Shown here: one piece after another, positions 1-11,599 of the stretch
Layout: the number at the start of each line of letters is the position of its first letter
How positions within the stretch are numbered: the stretch's first letter is position 1
Assembly: GCA_024291935.2 (NCBI GenBank)
Contig: JAGTYA010000026.1
Span: 10,086,001 to 10,150,000, forward strand
Origin: Okapia johnstoni
Lineage: Eukaryota > Chordata > Mammalia > Artiodactyla > Giraffidae
DNA: 64,000 nucleotides
Direction: 5' to 3'
Translations under genes and position numbers: made by a program
Notes under the pieces: model-generated
What the model was told of the DNA's origin: nothing
Seen by the model: the letters and a program-made list of their open reading frames with translations, nothing else
The model's database searches: none

Positions 1-93
1 TAGATCACAATTAGCTTCTCCATTCACCAGTGGCTGGGTATTTGGATTGTTTCCAGTTTTTGCCTCTTATGAACATTATGTACAAGTCTTTGT

Positions 94-645
94 TGTCGTT
101 GTTCCGTCACTAAATCATGTACGACTTTTTGCAACCTCATGGACTGCAGTACATCAAGCTTCCTTGTCCTTCACCATCTTCCAGAGTTTGCTCAAACTCA
201 TGTCCATTGAGTCGGTGGTACCATCAAACCACTTAATCCTCTGTTGCCCCTCCTTTTACTCCTGCCCTCAGTCTTGCCCAGCATCAGGGTCTTTTCCAGT
301 GAGTCAGTTCTTCGAATCAAGTGGTCAAAGTTTTGGAGCTTCAGCTTCAGCGTCAGTCCTTCCAAGGAACATTCAGGGTTGATTTCCTTTAGGATTGCCT
401 GGTTTGATCTTCTTGCTGTCCCTGGGACTCGCAAGAGTCTTATCCAGCACCACAATTCAAAGGCATCAATTCTTTGGCACTCAGTTTTCTTTATGGTCCA
501 ACTCTCACATCCATATATGACTACAGGAAAAACTATAACTTTGACTATGCAGACCTTTGTCAGCAAAGTGATGTCTCTGCTTTTTAATACGCTATCTAGG
601 TTTGTCATAGTTTTTCTTCCAAGGAGCAAGTGTCTTTCAATTTCA
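94..645 (-). mobile_element. BovB (RTE) 3' fragment, antisense, nested in L1
   Basis: Antisense of the BovB reverse-transcriptase C-terminal region and 3' end. It is flanked by a 13-bp target-site duplication TACAAGTCTTTGT at 81-93 and 646-658, so the insertion borders are clear. 5' truncated, with frameshifts. Confidence 0.9.
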
Positions 646-991
646 TACAAGTCTTTGTACGAACTTCCTTCTCTCTTGGGAAAATGCCCAGGAGTGGATT
701 TGCTGGGTCATATAGTAAATCTACGCTTAACTTTATAAGAGCCTCCTGTTTTCTGAGGTGCTGGGACCATTTTGCACTCCCACTAGCAGTGCAAAAGGGT
801 TTCAGTTCCTCCCTATTCCTGTCAATGCTTGGTATTCTCAATATTTTCAATTTTAATCATTCAGCTGGGTGCAGTGGCATCTCATTGTTTTAATTTTCAT
901 TTCCCCAGTGACTAATGATGTTATTTACTCTTCACCAAATATATGACTCATATAGATGATTTTTGGTGAAGGTGTTATTTGCCACTCATTA

Positions 992-1206
992 ATGGCTTCC
1001 CTGGTGGCTCAAACAGTAAAGAATCCATCTGCAATGCAGGAGACCTGGGTTTGATCCCCGGGGTGGGAAGATCCCCTGGAGAAGGAAATGGCAACCCACT
1101 CCAGTACTCTTGCCTGGAGAATTCCATGGACAGGGAAGCCTGGCAGGCCACAGTCCATGGGGTCGCAAAGAATTGGACATGACTGAGTGACTTTCACTTT
1201 TCATAC
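992..1206 (+). mobile_element. Bov-tA SINE
   Basis: Starts 'ggcttccctggtggctcaaa', has the tRNA-like B-box 'gggtttgatcccc' and ends 'ggacatgactgagtgact'. Confidence 0.95.
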
Positions 1207-1595
1207 GTTCTTTGATGAAGTGTCTATTGAAATATTTTGCCAACTTTCCTTAGGTTGTTATCTTCCTATAAATGAGTGGTAAGAGTTCTTTACTATTATG
1301 TGTACAAGTCCTTTGATGAATATAATGTCTCACAAATATTTTCTCTCAGCCTGTGTCTTGACATCTCATTTGATTTTTGGTGTCATTTGAAGAGAAAACA
1401 TTTATAATTTTAACCCAATCCAATTTATTAATTTTTTCCTTTTAGAGTTCATGCCATTTTGTGTAGTCAAGAAATCTGTTCCTATCTCAAAGTCCTTAGA
1501 TTTTCTCCTGTTTGTTCAATTCTTACACTTAGGTTAATGATTCTTTTACTGTTTGTTTATATATATGTGTGGTAAAACTTATGTACATATTGAAC

Positions 1596-1765
1596 CTTCC
1601 CAGCTGGTGCTAGTGGTAAAGAACCTGTCTGCCAGTGCAGGAGACATAAGAGACAGAGGTTTGATCTTTGGATTGGGAAGATCCCCTTGAGGAGGACATA
1701 GCAACCAACTCCAGTATTCTTGCCTGGAGACTCCTACGGACAGAGGAGCCTAATGGGTTACCTTT
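1596..1765 (+). mobile_element. Bov-tA SINE, diverged
   Basis: 'ccttcccagctggtgctagt' start and 'ttgcctggagactcctacgg' 3' part; the final segment is missing. Confidence 0.85.
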
Positions 1766-1846
1766 GATTTGTCTAAGGAAGATCTAAAGTTCAAGTGAAG
1801 CCCAGTTTGTTCCTTTTCACTGCTGAGTAGTATTCCACCGTGTAGA

Positions 1847-2017
1847 TAGATCACAATTAGCTTCTCCATTCACCAGTGGCTGGGTATTTGGATTGTTTCC
1901 AGTTTTTGCCTCTTATGAACATTATGTACAAGTCTTTGTTGTCGTTGTTCCGTCACTAAATCATGTATGACTTTTTGAAACCTCATGGACTGCAGCACAT
2001 CAAGCTTCCTTGTCCTT
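1847..2017 (+). repeat. Direct duplicate of window positions 1-171
   Basis: 171 bp match 1-171 with only about three mismatches and include the L1/BovB insertion junction. The match ends at 171/2017; upstream it may run past the window start. Confidence 0.9.
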
Positions 2018-2222
2018 GATCTTCCCTGCTGGTTCAGATGGTAAAGAATCTGCCTGCAATGCAGGAGACTTGGGTTAGATCTCTGGGTGAGGAAGATTCT
2101 CTGTTGAAGGAAATGGTCACTTTAGTACTCTTGCCTGGAGAATTCCAGTGACAGAGGAGCCTGGCGGGCTACAGTCCATGAGGTTGCAAAAGAGTCAGAC
2201 ATGATTTAGTGACTAAACAACA
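2018..2222 (+). mobile_element. Bov-tA SINE
   Basis: 'gatcttccctgctggttcag' to 'agagtcagacatgatttagt'. It starts exactly where the duplicated block at 1847-2017 ends. Confidence 0.9.
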
Positions 2223-2734
2223 ATTGTTTATCTATACACATGGAAGTGTTTCCTCATCTTCTATTTTCTGGAAGATTTTGTGTAGAATTGGCATTGTTTT
2301 TTCCTTAGATGTTAGGTAGAATTTACTAGTAAAGCCATTTATGCCCAGAGTTATTTTATGGGACAGCTTAAAAAAAAAAAAAGTCTGTACTTTATTCAGA
2401 GTCCTTTGGTTTTAAGGTAACATCTATTTTCTGTTCCAGAATCTTATCTCTGATATCATGTTACATTTTGTCATCCCGTCTCCTTACGCTCTTCTTGGCT
2501 GTAACAGTTTCTCAGACTTTCCTTATTTTGATGACCTTGACAGTTTTGAGAAGTACTGATCAGATATTTTGTAGAACATCCCTCACATTCGATTTATCTG
2601 GTGTTTTTCTCACGATTAGACTAGGGTTGTGGGCTTGGGGTAGGAAGACCACAAATAGATCAGTTAGGCAATAGTCATCAATGGTTTATGCTGCCCCAGT
2701 GAAAAGACTCAGAATGGGGGGAGAAACAACGGTC

Positions 2735-2965
2735 AAACTACATGCTGCTTGCAGGAGACCCACCTAAAACAAAATGACTCCAAGAGGTTAAAATTACTGG
2801 GATGGTAAGTGCAAAGTAAAATAAACACATTAATAAAAGCAGTATTAATATCAAAGCAGAGAATTTCCTGGCAGGAGGCACGGGCTCCATCCCTGATGCG
2901 GGAACTAAGATGCCACATGCCTCAGGCGCCACGTCCCACCCCCCCCCCCCCCCACCCCGCAAAAG
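2735..2965 (+). mobile_element. L1 fragment with a tRNA-derived SINE
   Basis: 2735-2865 reads as sense L1 ORF2 ('tgcttgcaggagacccacct'). 2866-2965 is a truncated SINE containing a C run of about 15 at 2939-2953. Confidence 0.65.
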
Positions 2966-3440
2966 AATTAAAGCGGAAATCTTTATTTGATGGCAAAGAT
3001 AGTGTCCTTTTAGAGGTATTCAAACTCCACCTCTCCACCCCTCTGAGGCCGGAACTTTTGTGGAAGTGAAAGGGCTAAGGTAGGACTGCCTGTGCCCCAG
3101 GTCAGGCAAGTGGCAGGACAGAGTCGAGCGCGCACTCCGAGGGGTTCATCGGTGCCCTCTTTTCATGCTCGCCTTGGCTGGCTTCCTATCATCCACAAAG
3201 TTCTAACCCTTCCAACTCTGGCTGAATCCCCTGACTTCCTGTCTGCGAACAAATGACTCATATGGCTTTGGTCCTCCATTTCTCTACCTGAAAAATAACC
3301 CTTACCTTTCCCTACCTTGGTTATACAGGTAAATAAAAGGCCAGATAAAAGTACTTTGAAAGTTTAAGAAATAAAGCTATGTTTTTTTTTGCACATAAAG
3401 CTTTTCCTCTATTTAAGGTTCTTTAAAATAGTATTCTGTG
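2966..3440. other. Unassigned unique-looking sequence
   Basis: No gene, RNA or clear repeat is recognised here. Confidence 0.4.
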
Positions 3441-3606
3441 TCCTTAGTCGCACAGTTATACCCAACTCTTTGTGACCCCACGGACTGTAGCCCTCTAGGC
3501 TCCTCTGGCCATGCCCTCCTCCAGGGGATCTTCCCAACGCAGGAACTGAACCCAGGTCTCCCGTATTACAGGCGGATTCTTTACCATCTGAGCCACCAGG
3601 GAAACC
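3441..3606 (-). mobile_element. Bov-tA SINE, antisense
   Basis: 'gtgtccttagtcgcacagtt' to 'gagccaccagggaaac', reverse complement of Bov-tA. Confidence 0.9.
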
Positions 3607-3639
3607 GAGTCAAGGGTGAAAAAATTATTACCAAATCTC

Positions 3640-3985
3640 AAATAATTTTTTATTAAAGTATAACTGATATACAATGTTGTGTTAATTTCAGGTGTATTAT
3701 TCTGTTCTACATACATATGTATGTATTATACATATATTCAGTTATTTAGTTATTCAGTTATACATATTCATATTTCTATTTTTTTCACATTCTTTTTCCC
3801 TTAGAGGTTATTACAAAATGTTGAGTGTGGTTCCCTGTGCTGTATAGTAGGTCTTTGTTGGTTATCTATTTTATATACAGTAGTTTGTTAATCCCAGACT
3901 CCTACTCTATCCCTCCCCCTGCCCTTTGGTAACTCTAAGTTTGTTTTCTATGTCTGTGGGTCTATTTATGTGACACAAAACTACT
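3640..3985 (-). mobile_element. L1 3' end, antisense
   Basis: 'attaaagtataactgatata' and 'gttccctgtgctgtatagta' are hallmarks of the ruminant L1 3' UTR in reverse. Confidence 0.85.
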
Positions 3986-4004
3986 TTAAAAAAATTTTTT
4001 TTTA

Positions 4005-4170
4005 GAGACTTCCCTGGCAGTCCAAAGGCTAAGACTCTCCACTATCAATGCAGGGCCCCAGGTTCAATTCCTGGTCAGGGAACTAGATCCTACATATTGC
4101 AATGAAGATTGAAGATCCTGTGTGCTGCAACTATGAGCCTGCATAGCCAAATAAATAAATAAATATTCTA
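4005..4170 (+). mobile_element. tRNA-derived (CHR-type) SINE
   Basis: 'gacttccctggcagtccaaa' start, 'ttcaattcctggtcagggaa' core and an (AAAT)n tail. Confidence 0.9.
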
Positions 4171-4495
4171 AAAACCCTCTTTTTTTTTTTAGCAAATAAA
4201 TCCCTTCTATAAATATAATCAACGTTATTTATCTGAGGCAAATACTCCTGTCTCTATGTGTAAGTAACTATTGAGCTATGGGAAAGTTAACTATCTTGCC
4301 TGAGGTCTTGCACAGCTAATTGTTTTTTTTTGTTGTTGTTGTTTTAAAAAAAGATCTCCCTACTTCTTATCCTATGTTTTATCCACATAAAAATTGTCTT
4401 CTCCTGCTGCTAAATTTTTTTAGGTGTGATAATTGTCTTGGGCTTTTTAAAAAAGTCTTTATGAGATACATAAGGAAATACTTACAGATGATGAA

Positions 4496-4765
4496 ATTGT
4501 ACGATGCTTGAGAGTTGCTTCAAAATTCTACCGAAGAGAAATGTGTGGTTTGTTGATGAAACGAAAACTGACTATAAGGTAAAAACCGTTGAAACTGGAC
4601 GATGGGTACATGGAGGTACATTGTGTATTTTTCCTCTACTATTATATGCTGCTGCTGCTGCTGCTAAGTCGCTTCAGTCGTGTCCGACTCTGTGCGAACC
4701 CATAGACGGCAGCCCACTAGGCTCCCCAGTCCAGTATAGATTTTCTATTTTTCATAATAAACAAT
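4496..4765 (+). repeat. Old repeat 3' end interrupted by an antisense Bov-A unit (4649-4737)
   Basis: The flanks ('gatgcttgagagttgcttca' and 'tttttcataataaa') resemble the 3' end of an old L1-like repeat. The insert starts with a (TGC)n run and is the reverse of Bov-A. Confidence 0.55.
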
Positions 4766-4769
4766 AAAA

Positions 4770-5509
4770 TTAAAACTATCCTTTCTCTCTTTGGCTACAC
4801 ACTAATCGCTGACATCTCTCCCCCCAGCAACGGGGATCACATTTTCTGACATCTAATCTAGGTCTGTGATCCAAGCACTGGGGTCACTGAAGGACAAGGG
4901 GAAGAAGAGCAAGAAAAGAAAGTAACCTTGAGAATAGCAAAGTGGCAACAAGGGCACCTGACAGGTGACACCCATCACCTCTTAAGGCCTTGGAGAATTA
5001 AGCAATAGTGGGTACATGAGGGTTTGTGACACTATTTTCCCTAGGCAGGGTCTAAAATGCTGGGCCTTCCCCAGGGGTGGCTGAGCACAGGTTGGGACTT
5101 AGCTTGTGCTTTGGGCACGTTTCTGCTCTCCCTAAGATCATCACCAATGGTCCCATGTTGCAAAACCCAGTGGTCTCTGTTCACAGCTTCTTGGAAGCAC
5201 TAAACATTGTTGCCCATTTCTTCCTTTTGGAAACACGCTCTTGCCCAGGCTGCCAGGCCCCTGTGCTCTCCTGGTTCTCCTCCTTCCATCCCAGCTTTGT
5301 CTTCTCACTCTCCTCTGCTCGCTCTCTGCCCAGCTCCTCACTGTGGACCTTCCCCTGGCCCTCCTCCTCACTCTCACAGTGTCCCCGAGGCCGCTCAGTT
5401 GCTCCTCCATTTCACTCACCCACCAGGGGCCCACAGCGCCAAGATCTATGTCTCTAAACAGAGCTCCCTCGCCAAGTGCTGACCAGACTATCTTGCCTGG
5501 GTGTCACAC
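4770..5509. other. Unassigned sequence before the first LTR
   Basis: C/T-rich stretch with several overlapping ORFs of about 90-126 codons at 5077-5609. They overlap in different frames, lack recognisable domains and fit low-complexity CT-rich DNA. No gene is called. Confidence 0.4.
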
Positions 5510-5968
5510 TGTTGCAGAAACCAGTATTCGAGAAACCAGGCACCACACTCGGAGAGTTGGAGAACTCAGGTTTATTAGACTGGCGGGCTCACAGGAGTTA
5601 ACACTCTAAGCTCTGAGCCCCGAATAAACGAAGGGGTTACAGAGTTTTTACAGACAGACTGTAGTGGGCAACACTAGCTGCTAATAGGCTGGTTTAAACT
5701 AAGGGGTTTCATGAGCACGGACACAGCAGTCAAGATGGGGAGGGGATGCCTGACCTTTACACGGACAGGCATGATTAAGCAGGTCTGCAAGGGCTGGGCA
5801 ATTGCAAAGAGCAGGACAAGGGTGAGTGAGATAAGCTCCAGCTCCTAATATTGTAAGTCCCCACTTTCTGAGACCACGTGACCTATGCGATTCAGACTTT
5901 GCAAGGAGCAAGCTTGGTTACAGAGGCAGAAGGAGCAGGTTATGTAAAATTTTAAGTTTTCCTCTTCA
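5510..5968 (-). mobile_element. Endogenous-retrovirus LTR, antisense
   Basis: On the - strand it opens TGAAGAGG and closes CTGCAACA, with AATAAA followed by a short U5-like region near that end. About 459 bp; no viral gene adjoins it. Limits are approximate. Confidence 0.65.
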
Positions 5969-7059
5969 ACCCAAGTTTTTCATACTCAGAATATCCAAAC
6001 CTATACTCATCATATACCTTTGGCTTTGCTGAATATCCAGTTCCAGAGGGCGCTGCCTCCCCTTCTAAGATCTCAGGTGTCCTCTCTTCATCCACCCACG
6101 CGGTGCTGTGCACCTTTCACCACCTTCCTGCTCTTCAAAAGATGGGTGTCATTACCAAGCCTGCAGGGAAAACTACTACTAGAACAAAGACCAAGGCTGA
6201 CCGCTCCCCGGATGAACAAAGCAGACGAACACCCTTCACATTTCTCCAGAGGTCTTCTGACAGAGAAAAAGGAGAGACAGGGAGAAACAAGTCCTCACTA
6301 GCAGATAGTCTAGGGCCACTTTTTTCACATAGGTGATCAAACTGAGGCCCATTAGTCATTAGAGCTTCTGGCAGCCCTTTCCTTCTAGAGGTGGTCTCCA
6401 GGGATCAGCCCAAGACTTGGGAAGAGTTCCACAGCCACTGATGGCACCCAACCCCTGCCTTCATTCTGTAACGCTAAAAGCCTTTCAGAAAGACTCATGT
6501 TGGTGCCTTACTCTGTGCTCTGGTTAATGAGCTATCAGTGAACCTTGTCTTACCTGCCGTCAAACAGTGAGGAGGTTGTTACTGAATTTTGACAAGATTT
6601 GGGGGCTCTCTAATAAAAGAAGAGCTCCTTTGGAAAACTCACAGTGGAAATTCTGTGACCCTCTATCTGGTCAAGCCCCCAGCACCCCCAGCTCCCAACC
6701 CCTAAGAAACCCAGGTCTCTTCTCCCCGAAACTCTGAAGTCCAGCAAACCATGTCTTCTGAATAAGTCACAGCTTTGTGACCCCAGAGCCTTCCCCAGGG
6801 CCCAGAACTACATTCTGGGGACTTCACCAGCATCACAGAAACAGACTCCAACTCTTCCCAGCTCTGGGGACCTCTCGCTAGCACTGCCTTAAACAGGGCA
6901 CATTATGTCTGACCACTGGCACTGGAATCAACTGTCTTGTCTGATTGCAGGACCAGATCTGATCACTCCCAGGAGTTTGAGGTCCACAGGTCTTTGCTTG
7001 GCTCTGCTATGCCCAGTAGGGTCTTCTTCTTTCCTTTCTTTCTTTTTCTTTTTTCCTTT
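5969..7059. other. Unassigned sequence
   Basis: No gene or clear repeat is recognised. ORFs up to 93 codons have no visible domain. Confidence 0.35.
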
Positions 7060-7225
7060 CTTAATATTTATTTATTTGGGTGCACTGGATCTTAGTTGCT
7101 ACATTTGGGATATTTAGTTGCAGTATGTAAACTCACAGTTGCATCATGCGGGAACTAGGGGTCGAAGCTGGGCCCCCTGCACTGGGAGCGCAGAGTCTTA
7201 GCCACTGCACCGCCCGGGAAGTCCC
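7060..7225 (-). mobile_element. tRNA-derived SINE, antisense
   Basis: 'atatttatttatttgggtgc' to 'accgcccgggaagtccc', reverse of the CHR-type SINE. Confidence 0.85.
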
Positions 7226-7699
7226 CCAGTAGGCTCTTGAAGAAAGGCCAGCTTTGCATTCACCTTGGGACTCCAGAGTTTGTTGAGACTGTGCTGCTAA
7301 GATTTCTCTGAAGTGGCTCACTTCCCAAGAACCAAAGCCCCTCTCAGTTTGCTCCTTCAGCCTAAAAGCCCAGACCAGATCATCCCCAACCGTCAGAATC
7401 CACTTATGGACTCACAGATCAGAACCTAGGAAAGGCTGGAACCCACGTGACCAATAGTGATGAGTGCACATCGTGAGCGCCCTGAGAGCATGGGGGAGAG
7501 TTTCCCTTCCCACTGGGGAAGGGCAAGGACCCCAGTGACTATGCCACAGCTACACCTCTTAGACTGGGTGTCAGTGCCTCTGAGGGCACACAAGGCCATG
7601 GGATAAACATGGTCCATGCCCAGGGTTCCCACTCACTCTCTTCTGCCATCATGAAACTTCAGTGGAAGAATTCAGAGTCAATTCCCAACATGTCTGGAC

Positions 7700-7912
7700 T
7701 TTCATCAGCCTAAAAGGAAACCCTGTATTCAGTGACCAGTCACTCCCCATCCCCCATCCCACCCACACCCCAGAGAGAAGCCCTTTTTTGCCCAAGATTT
7801 CTGAGTGCCAGGGTTGGCACTAAGAGTATTTTTTTGAGGGTTTGAGGCTGGGAGGAAAGACACATGAGCTCTAGGATCAGACAGGAGCAGGTTCTAAAGC
7901 CAACTGTATCAC
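7700..7912 (+). repeat. Left arm of a 213-bp inverted repeat
   Basis: Its reverse complement is 8577-8789 with no mismatch seen, including runs of 7 T/A and 6 T/A. The spacer is 664 bp (7913-8576). Confidence 0.95.
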
Positions 7913-8185
7913 CAGGGGTTAAGAATCCACCTACCAATGCAGGAGACACTGGTTCAATTCCTGATCCAGGAACTAAGATTCCGCAAGCTGCAGGGCAACT
8001 AAGCCTGTGTGCCACCACTACCAAAGCTGGCGAGCCCTAGAGTCTGCGCTCCACAACAGGAAGCCACTGCAATGAGAAGCCTGAGCCCCGCACCTAGAGA
8101 GTAACCCCTGATCCCTGCAGCTAGAGAAAGCCCACATGCAGCAACAAAGACCCAGCACAGCCAAAATAATGAAGTAATTAAAAAA
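7913..8185 (+). mobile_element. tRNA-derived SINE inside the inverted-repeat spacer
   Basis: 'caggggttaagaatccacct', 'caattcctgatccaggaact' and a long 3' part ending in A-rich 'ttaaaaaaaa'. Its 5' edge abuts the end of the left arm. Confidence 0.85.
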
Positions 8186-8576
8186 AAATCCCCAACATCT
8201 CTCCAGAATTGCCTGTGGAGGTAATGACTGCCTTCTGTATTCATTTATTCTTAAGAATCTACAAGCCAAGCACGGAATTAAGTATTATTGCAAATAGAGG
8301 CTGATGTCCTGAAATAAGCTTGAATGTAATTTCCCTAGGCTTCCCTGCTACTAAAGGCTGATGGAAGGACCTCATGACCAAGTTTAGCTTCGTAGAGCCC
8401 TCCATGGAGACCCTGGAAGACAGGGGGCTATGTGAGGACCAACAGCCACCATACCTGAGTCTCAGTTCTTAAGAAGTATTCCCCTCCAGATATTTCAACA
8501 TTGAATGCAAAGTAGATGTTATCCCCAACTTGAAGCTTGGAAAGCGTAAACAAGTAGACCAGGGTCACACAGAAAA

Positions 8577-8789
8577 GTGATACAGTTGGCTTTAGAACCT
8601 GCTCCTGTCTGATCCTAGAGCTCATGTGTCTTTCCTCCCAGCCTCAAACCCTCAAAAAAATACTCTTAGTGCCAACCCTGGCACTCAGAAATCTTGGGCA
8701 AAAAAGGGCTTCTCTCTGGGGTGTGGGTGGGATGGGGGATGGGGAGTGACTGGTCACTGAATACAGGGTTTCCTTTTAGGCTGATGAAA
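8577..8789 (-). repeat. Right arm of the 213-bp inverted repeat
   Basis: Reverse complement of 7700-7912. Confidence 0.95.
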
Positions 8790-8956
8790 ATCTTTCAGAA
8801 CTTGACAGGGTGATCGCTGCACAGCAGTATAAATAGTGCATTTTAATTATAAATGCATAAAAACTAAATTCATTTAAAAGTGTACACTGAATTGTATAAA
8901 GTGGTTAATTTCATGTTATATGAATTTTGCCTCAGTTCAAAAGAGAAATAAAGAAG

Positions 8957-9085
8957 GGACTGCTTGGAGGCTCAGTGGTTAAGACCAGGCTCCCAGTGCA
9001 GGGGGTACAAGTTCAGTCCCTGGTTGGGGAATGATGGTCCTGCACCCACAGGTGTAGCCCGAAACATCAAATCAAATACAAGGGC
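8957..9085 (+). mobile_element. tRNA-derived SINE, truncated
   Basis: 'gggactgcttggaggctcag' start and 'gttcagtccctggttgggga' core; the 3' half is short. Confidence 0.8.
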
Positions 9086-9134
9086 TTCTCCCTTAACAGA
9101 CTGGGCCCTGTGGCTCCCCTCCCTCCCCAATTTG

Positions 9135-9700
9135 TCAAGTCACTGCTATTTCCACAGGTCACAAAAATGCTCGTTTTTTTGTCAGCCTTCTTTCTCTCCG
9201 TTCTTCAGTGTGGACAGTTTCTATTGCTATGTCTTCATAGATTTAGATATTGTAGTTTTCATCTCACGGAGTTTATTCACTGATTCAGTATTGACAGAGA
9301 TAATGGAATTAGCAGACAAGGGTATTTAAAAGAAGAAAGAAGAAAATACATCTGTTCCGCAGGTTCAAGGAGCTAGAGGCAAACAGGAGCAAGATGAGGA
9401 GAGAAATGAAACATCGTTCTTAAAAAGACCCAAATTAAACTCTGCGAGATGAAAACTACAGTATCTAAATTGAAAACTACACTGGGTGGGGTAAACGACC
9501 AACTAGAGACTGCAGAAGAAGAGATCCGTGAAGTTGAAGACGTAGCAATAGAAATTGTCCACGCTGAAGAATGGAGAGAAAAAAGGCTGACAAAAAATGA
9601 GTAGAGTGTTTTTTGTGACCCGTGGAAATATCCAGCACGCTCACATAAGTGTTAGTCAAGTTGCAGCAGGAGAGGAGGGAGGGGGAGACAGGAAAAGTAG
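9135..9700. repeat. Two L1/HAL1 ORF1-like pieces in inverted arrangement
   Basis: 9380-9650 in sense resembles the coiled-coil coding region of old L1 ORF1 ('agacgtagcaatagaaattg'). 9141-9290 is a diverged reverse-complement copy lacking about 70 bp. Frames are broken in both. Confidence 0.65.
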
Positions 9701-9724
9701 CTGAAGAAATACACAGGCCACTTT

Positions 9725-10110
9725 ACTGATGAAAACCATTCCATCATTTTCCAGGTGCCTTAAAATACTGCCCATGTTCCTTACGTTGACCTACAATGTC
9801 AATGACCTCCTCCTGTTACTGTTTCAGTTTCAGCTGCACCACTTTCTTCTCCATCCATCTCACTCCAGCCTCACTGGACTTCTCAGCTCTACAAACCTCC
9901 TCCCAGTCTGGGTTTTCCTGCATGCCGTTCCCTCTAGCCGGAAGGCTTTCCCCCATTGCTGGTTGACTCCCACTTCTCCTTTGATCTCAGGTAATTATCC
10001 CTTCCTCAGAGAAGCCCTCTCTGACTTTCCAACCAGGCGTGGTCTTCTCAGCTCCCTTAGCAGCCATACTTCTGGGCAGCGTTTGGGACAGTTGAGATAA
10101 AGAAATTATG
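9725..10110 (+). repeat. LINE L2 fragment
   Basis: C/T-rich L2 3' phrases ('gccggaaggctttcccccat', 'cttcctcagagaagccctct'). Confidence 0.65.
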
Positions 10111-10685
10111 ACTCTACTATCTTCTTCCTTAGAATATCACTCATCAACAGTTAGCAGTACAACCCCAGGGCTTAGCCTCATGCCCAAGCTTGCTCTTAAA
10201 CCGCCTCTGTTGTGACAAGCAATTTCCTGGTTTTATTTCTGCCTCCCTGGCATAGAACTACTGTCTCAACTTAGTCCTTGGTTGACTCTCTAACATCTAC
10301 TGTCAAATACCCACCTTTGCCGTGAGCAAAATGGCCCAGGAGTGCCCTCAGAGAGGGCCAGAGATACCTATTTGTGTTAATTAGGGTTCTCCAGAGAAAC
10401 AGAACATATATAAATATACATGGAGAGAGAGAGACAGAAAGAGAGATTATTTTAAGGAATTATCTCTCATGATAACATAAACTGGCAACTTCAGAATCTG
10501 CCCAGTGGGAAGTCTGCTGACCCAGAGAAGAGCCAAAGTTACAGGTCAGGTCTAAAGGCCATCTACTGGGGAGAATCCCCTCTTGCTTGAGGGAAGTCAG
10601 TCTTTGGTCTGTTAAGATTTTCAGCTGATTGTATGAGGGCCACCCACATTATGGAGAGTAAGTAATCTGCTTTTCTCAAAGTTCA
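10111..10685. other. Unassigned sequence
   Basis: Contains a GA-rich patch (10421-10445) and a segment ('gttctccagagaaacagaac') typical of old mammalian repeats. No gene is seen. Confidence 0.35.
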
Positions 10686-10689
10686 CTAA

Positions 10690-11375
10690 TGTATTTATTA
10701 ATATTTATTGTTTATTTTGGCTGCCTTGGATCTCTGTTGCTACCTTCAGGCTTTTTCTAGGTCTGGCGAACAGAGACTGCTCTCTAGTTGCAATACATGG
10801 GCTTCTCATTGCAGTGGGTTCTCTTGTCGCAGAGCATGGGCTCTAGGACACGCGGGCTCCAGTAGTTGTCGTTCTCAAGTTTAGCTGCCCCAAGGCATGT
10901 GGAATCTTCCCAGCTGTTGTTCAGTAATTAAGTCGTGTCTGATTCTTTGCTACCCAATGGATTGCAGTACACCAGGCTTCTCTGTCCTTCACTATCTCCT
11001 GGAGTTTGCTCAAACTCATGTCCATTGTGTCAGTGAGACTATCCAACCATCTCATCCTCTGCCACCCTCTTCTCCTCCTGCCTTCAGTCCCAGCATCAGG
11101 GTCTTTTCCAATGAGTCAGCACTTCACATCAGGTGGCCAAAGTATTGGAGCTTCAGCTTTAGCATCAGTACTTCCAGTGAGTATTGAGGGTTGATTTCCT
11201 TTAGGATTGACTGGTTGGATCTCCTTGTAGTCTAAGGGACTCTCAAGAGTCTTCCCCAGCATTACAATTTGAAAGCACCACAATTCTGGGACTCTTGCCA
11301 GACCAGGGATCAAACCCATGTCCCCTGCATTGGCAGGCAGATTCTTAACCACTGGACCACAAAGGAAGTCCAAAG
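10690..11375 (-). mobile_element. SINE - BovB - SINE cluster, all antisense
   Basis: 10690-10910 is a tRNA-derived SINE, 10915-11275 an antisense BovB 3' fragment ('cagtaattaagtcgtgtctg' end), and 11276-11372 a second SINE piece ('accagggatcaaacccatgt'). Confidence 0.85.
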
Positions 11376-11395
11376 TCCACTAATTTAAATGTCAA

Positions 11396-11580
11396 TCTTG
11401 GTCCTAGTGGTCCAGGGGCTAAGACTCTGAACTCCCAAATCAGGGGACCTGGGTTCAATTCCTGGTCAGGGAACTAAATCCTATATGCTGCAACTAAGAG
11501 TTCACATGCCTCAACTAAGATCTGGCACAGACAAATGAATAAATAAATAAATAAATACTTTTTCAAAATAAATAAATAAA
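11396..11580 (+). mobile_element. tRNA-derived SINE with (AAAT)n tail
   Basis: 'gtcctagtggtccaggggct' start, 'caattcctggtcagggaact' core, tail of repeated AAAT. Confidence 0.9.
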
Positions 11581-11599
11581 TGTCAATCACATCCAAAAA

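Larger units (their letters stand above)
1..2470 (-). mobile_element. L1 ORF2/3' region, antisense, broken by nested insertions
   Basis: Between younger insertions the sequence is antisense L1 ('aatgcccaggagtggatttg', 'ctctattttctggaagattttgtgt' type phrases). Insertions are BovB (94-645) and Bov-tA units (992-1206, 1596-1765, 2018-2222). All L1 frames are decayed. Part of it is duplicated at 1847-2017. Confidence 0.8.

Noticed and set aside
979..1243. ORFs of 60-84 codons on both strands
   Set aside because: They lie wholly in a Bov-tA SINE; the same peptides recur at 14268, 21400, 23329, 26153 and elsewhere.
5077..5609. CT-rich ORFs of 91-126 codons
   Set aside because: Overlapping frames in low-complexity sequence; no domain, splice or initiation context.
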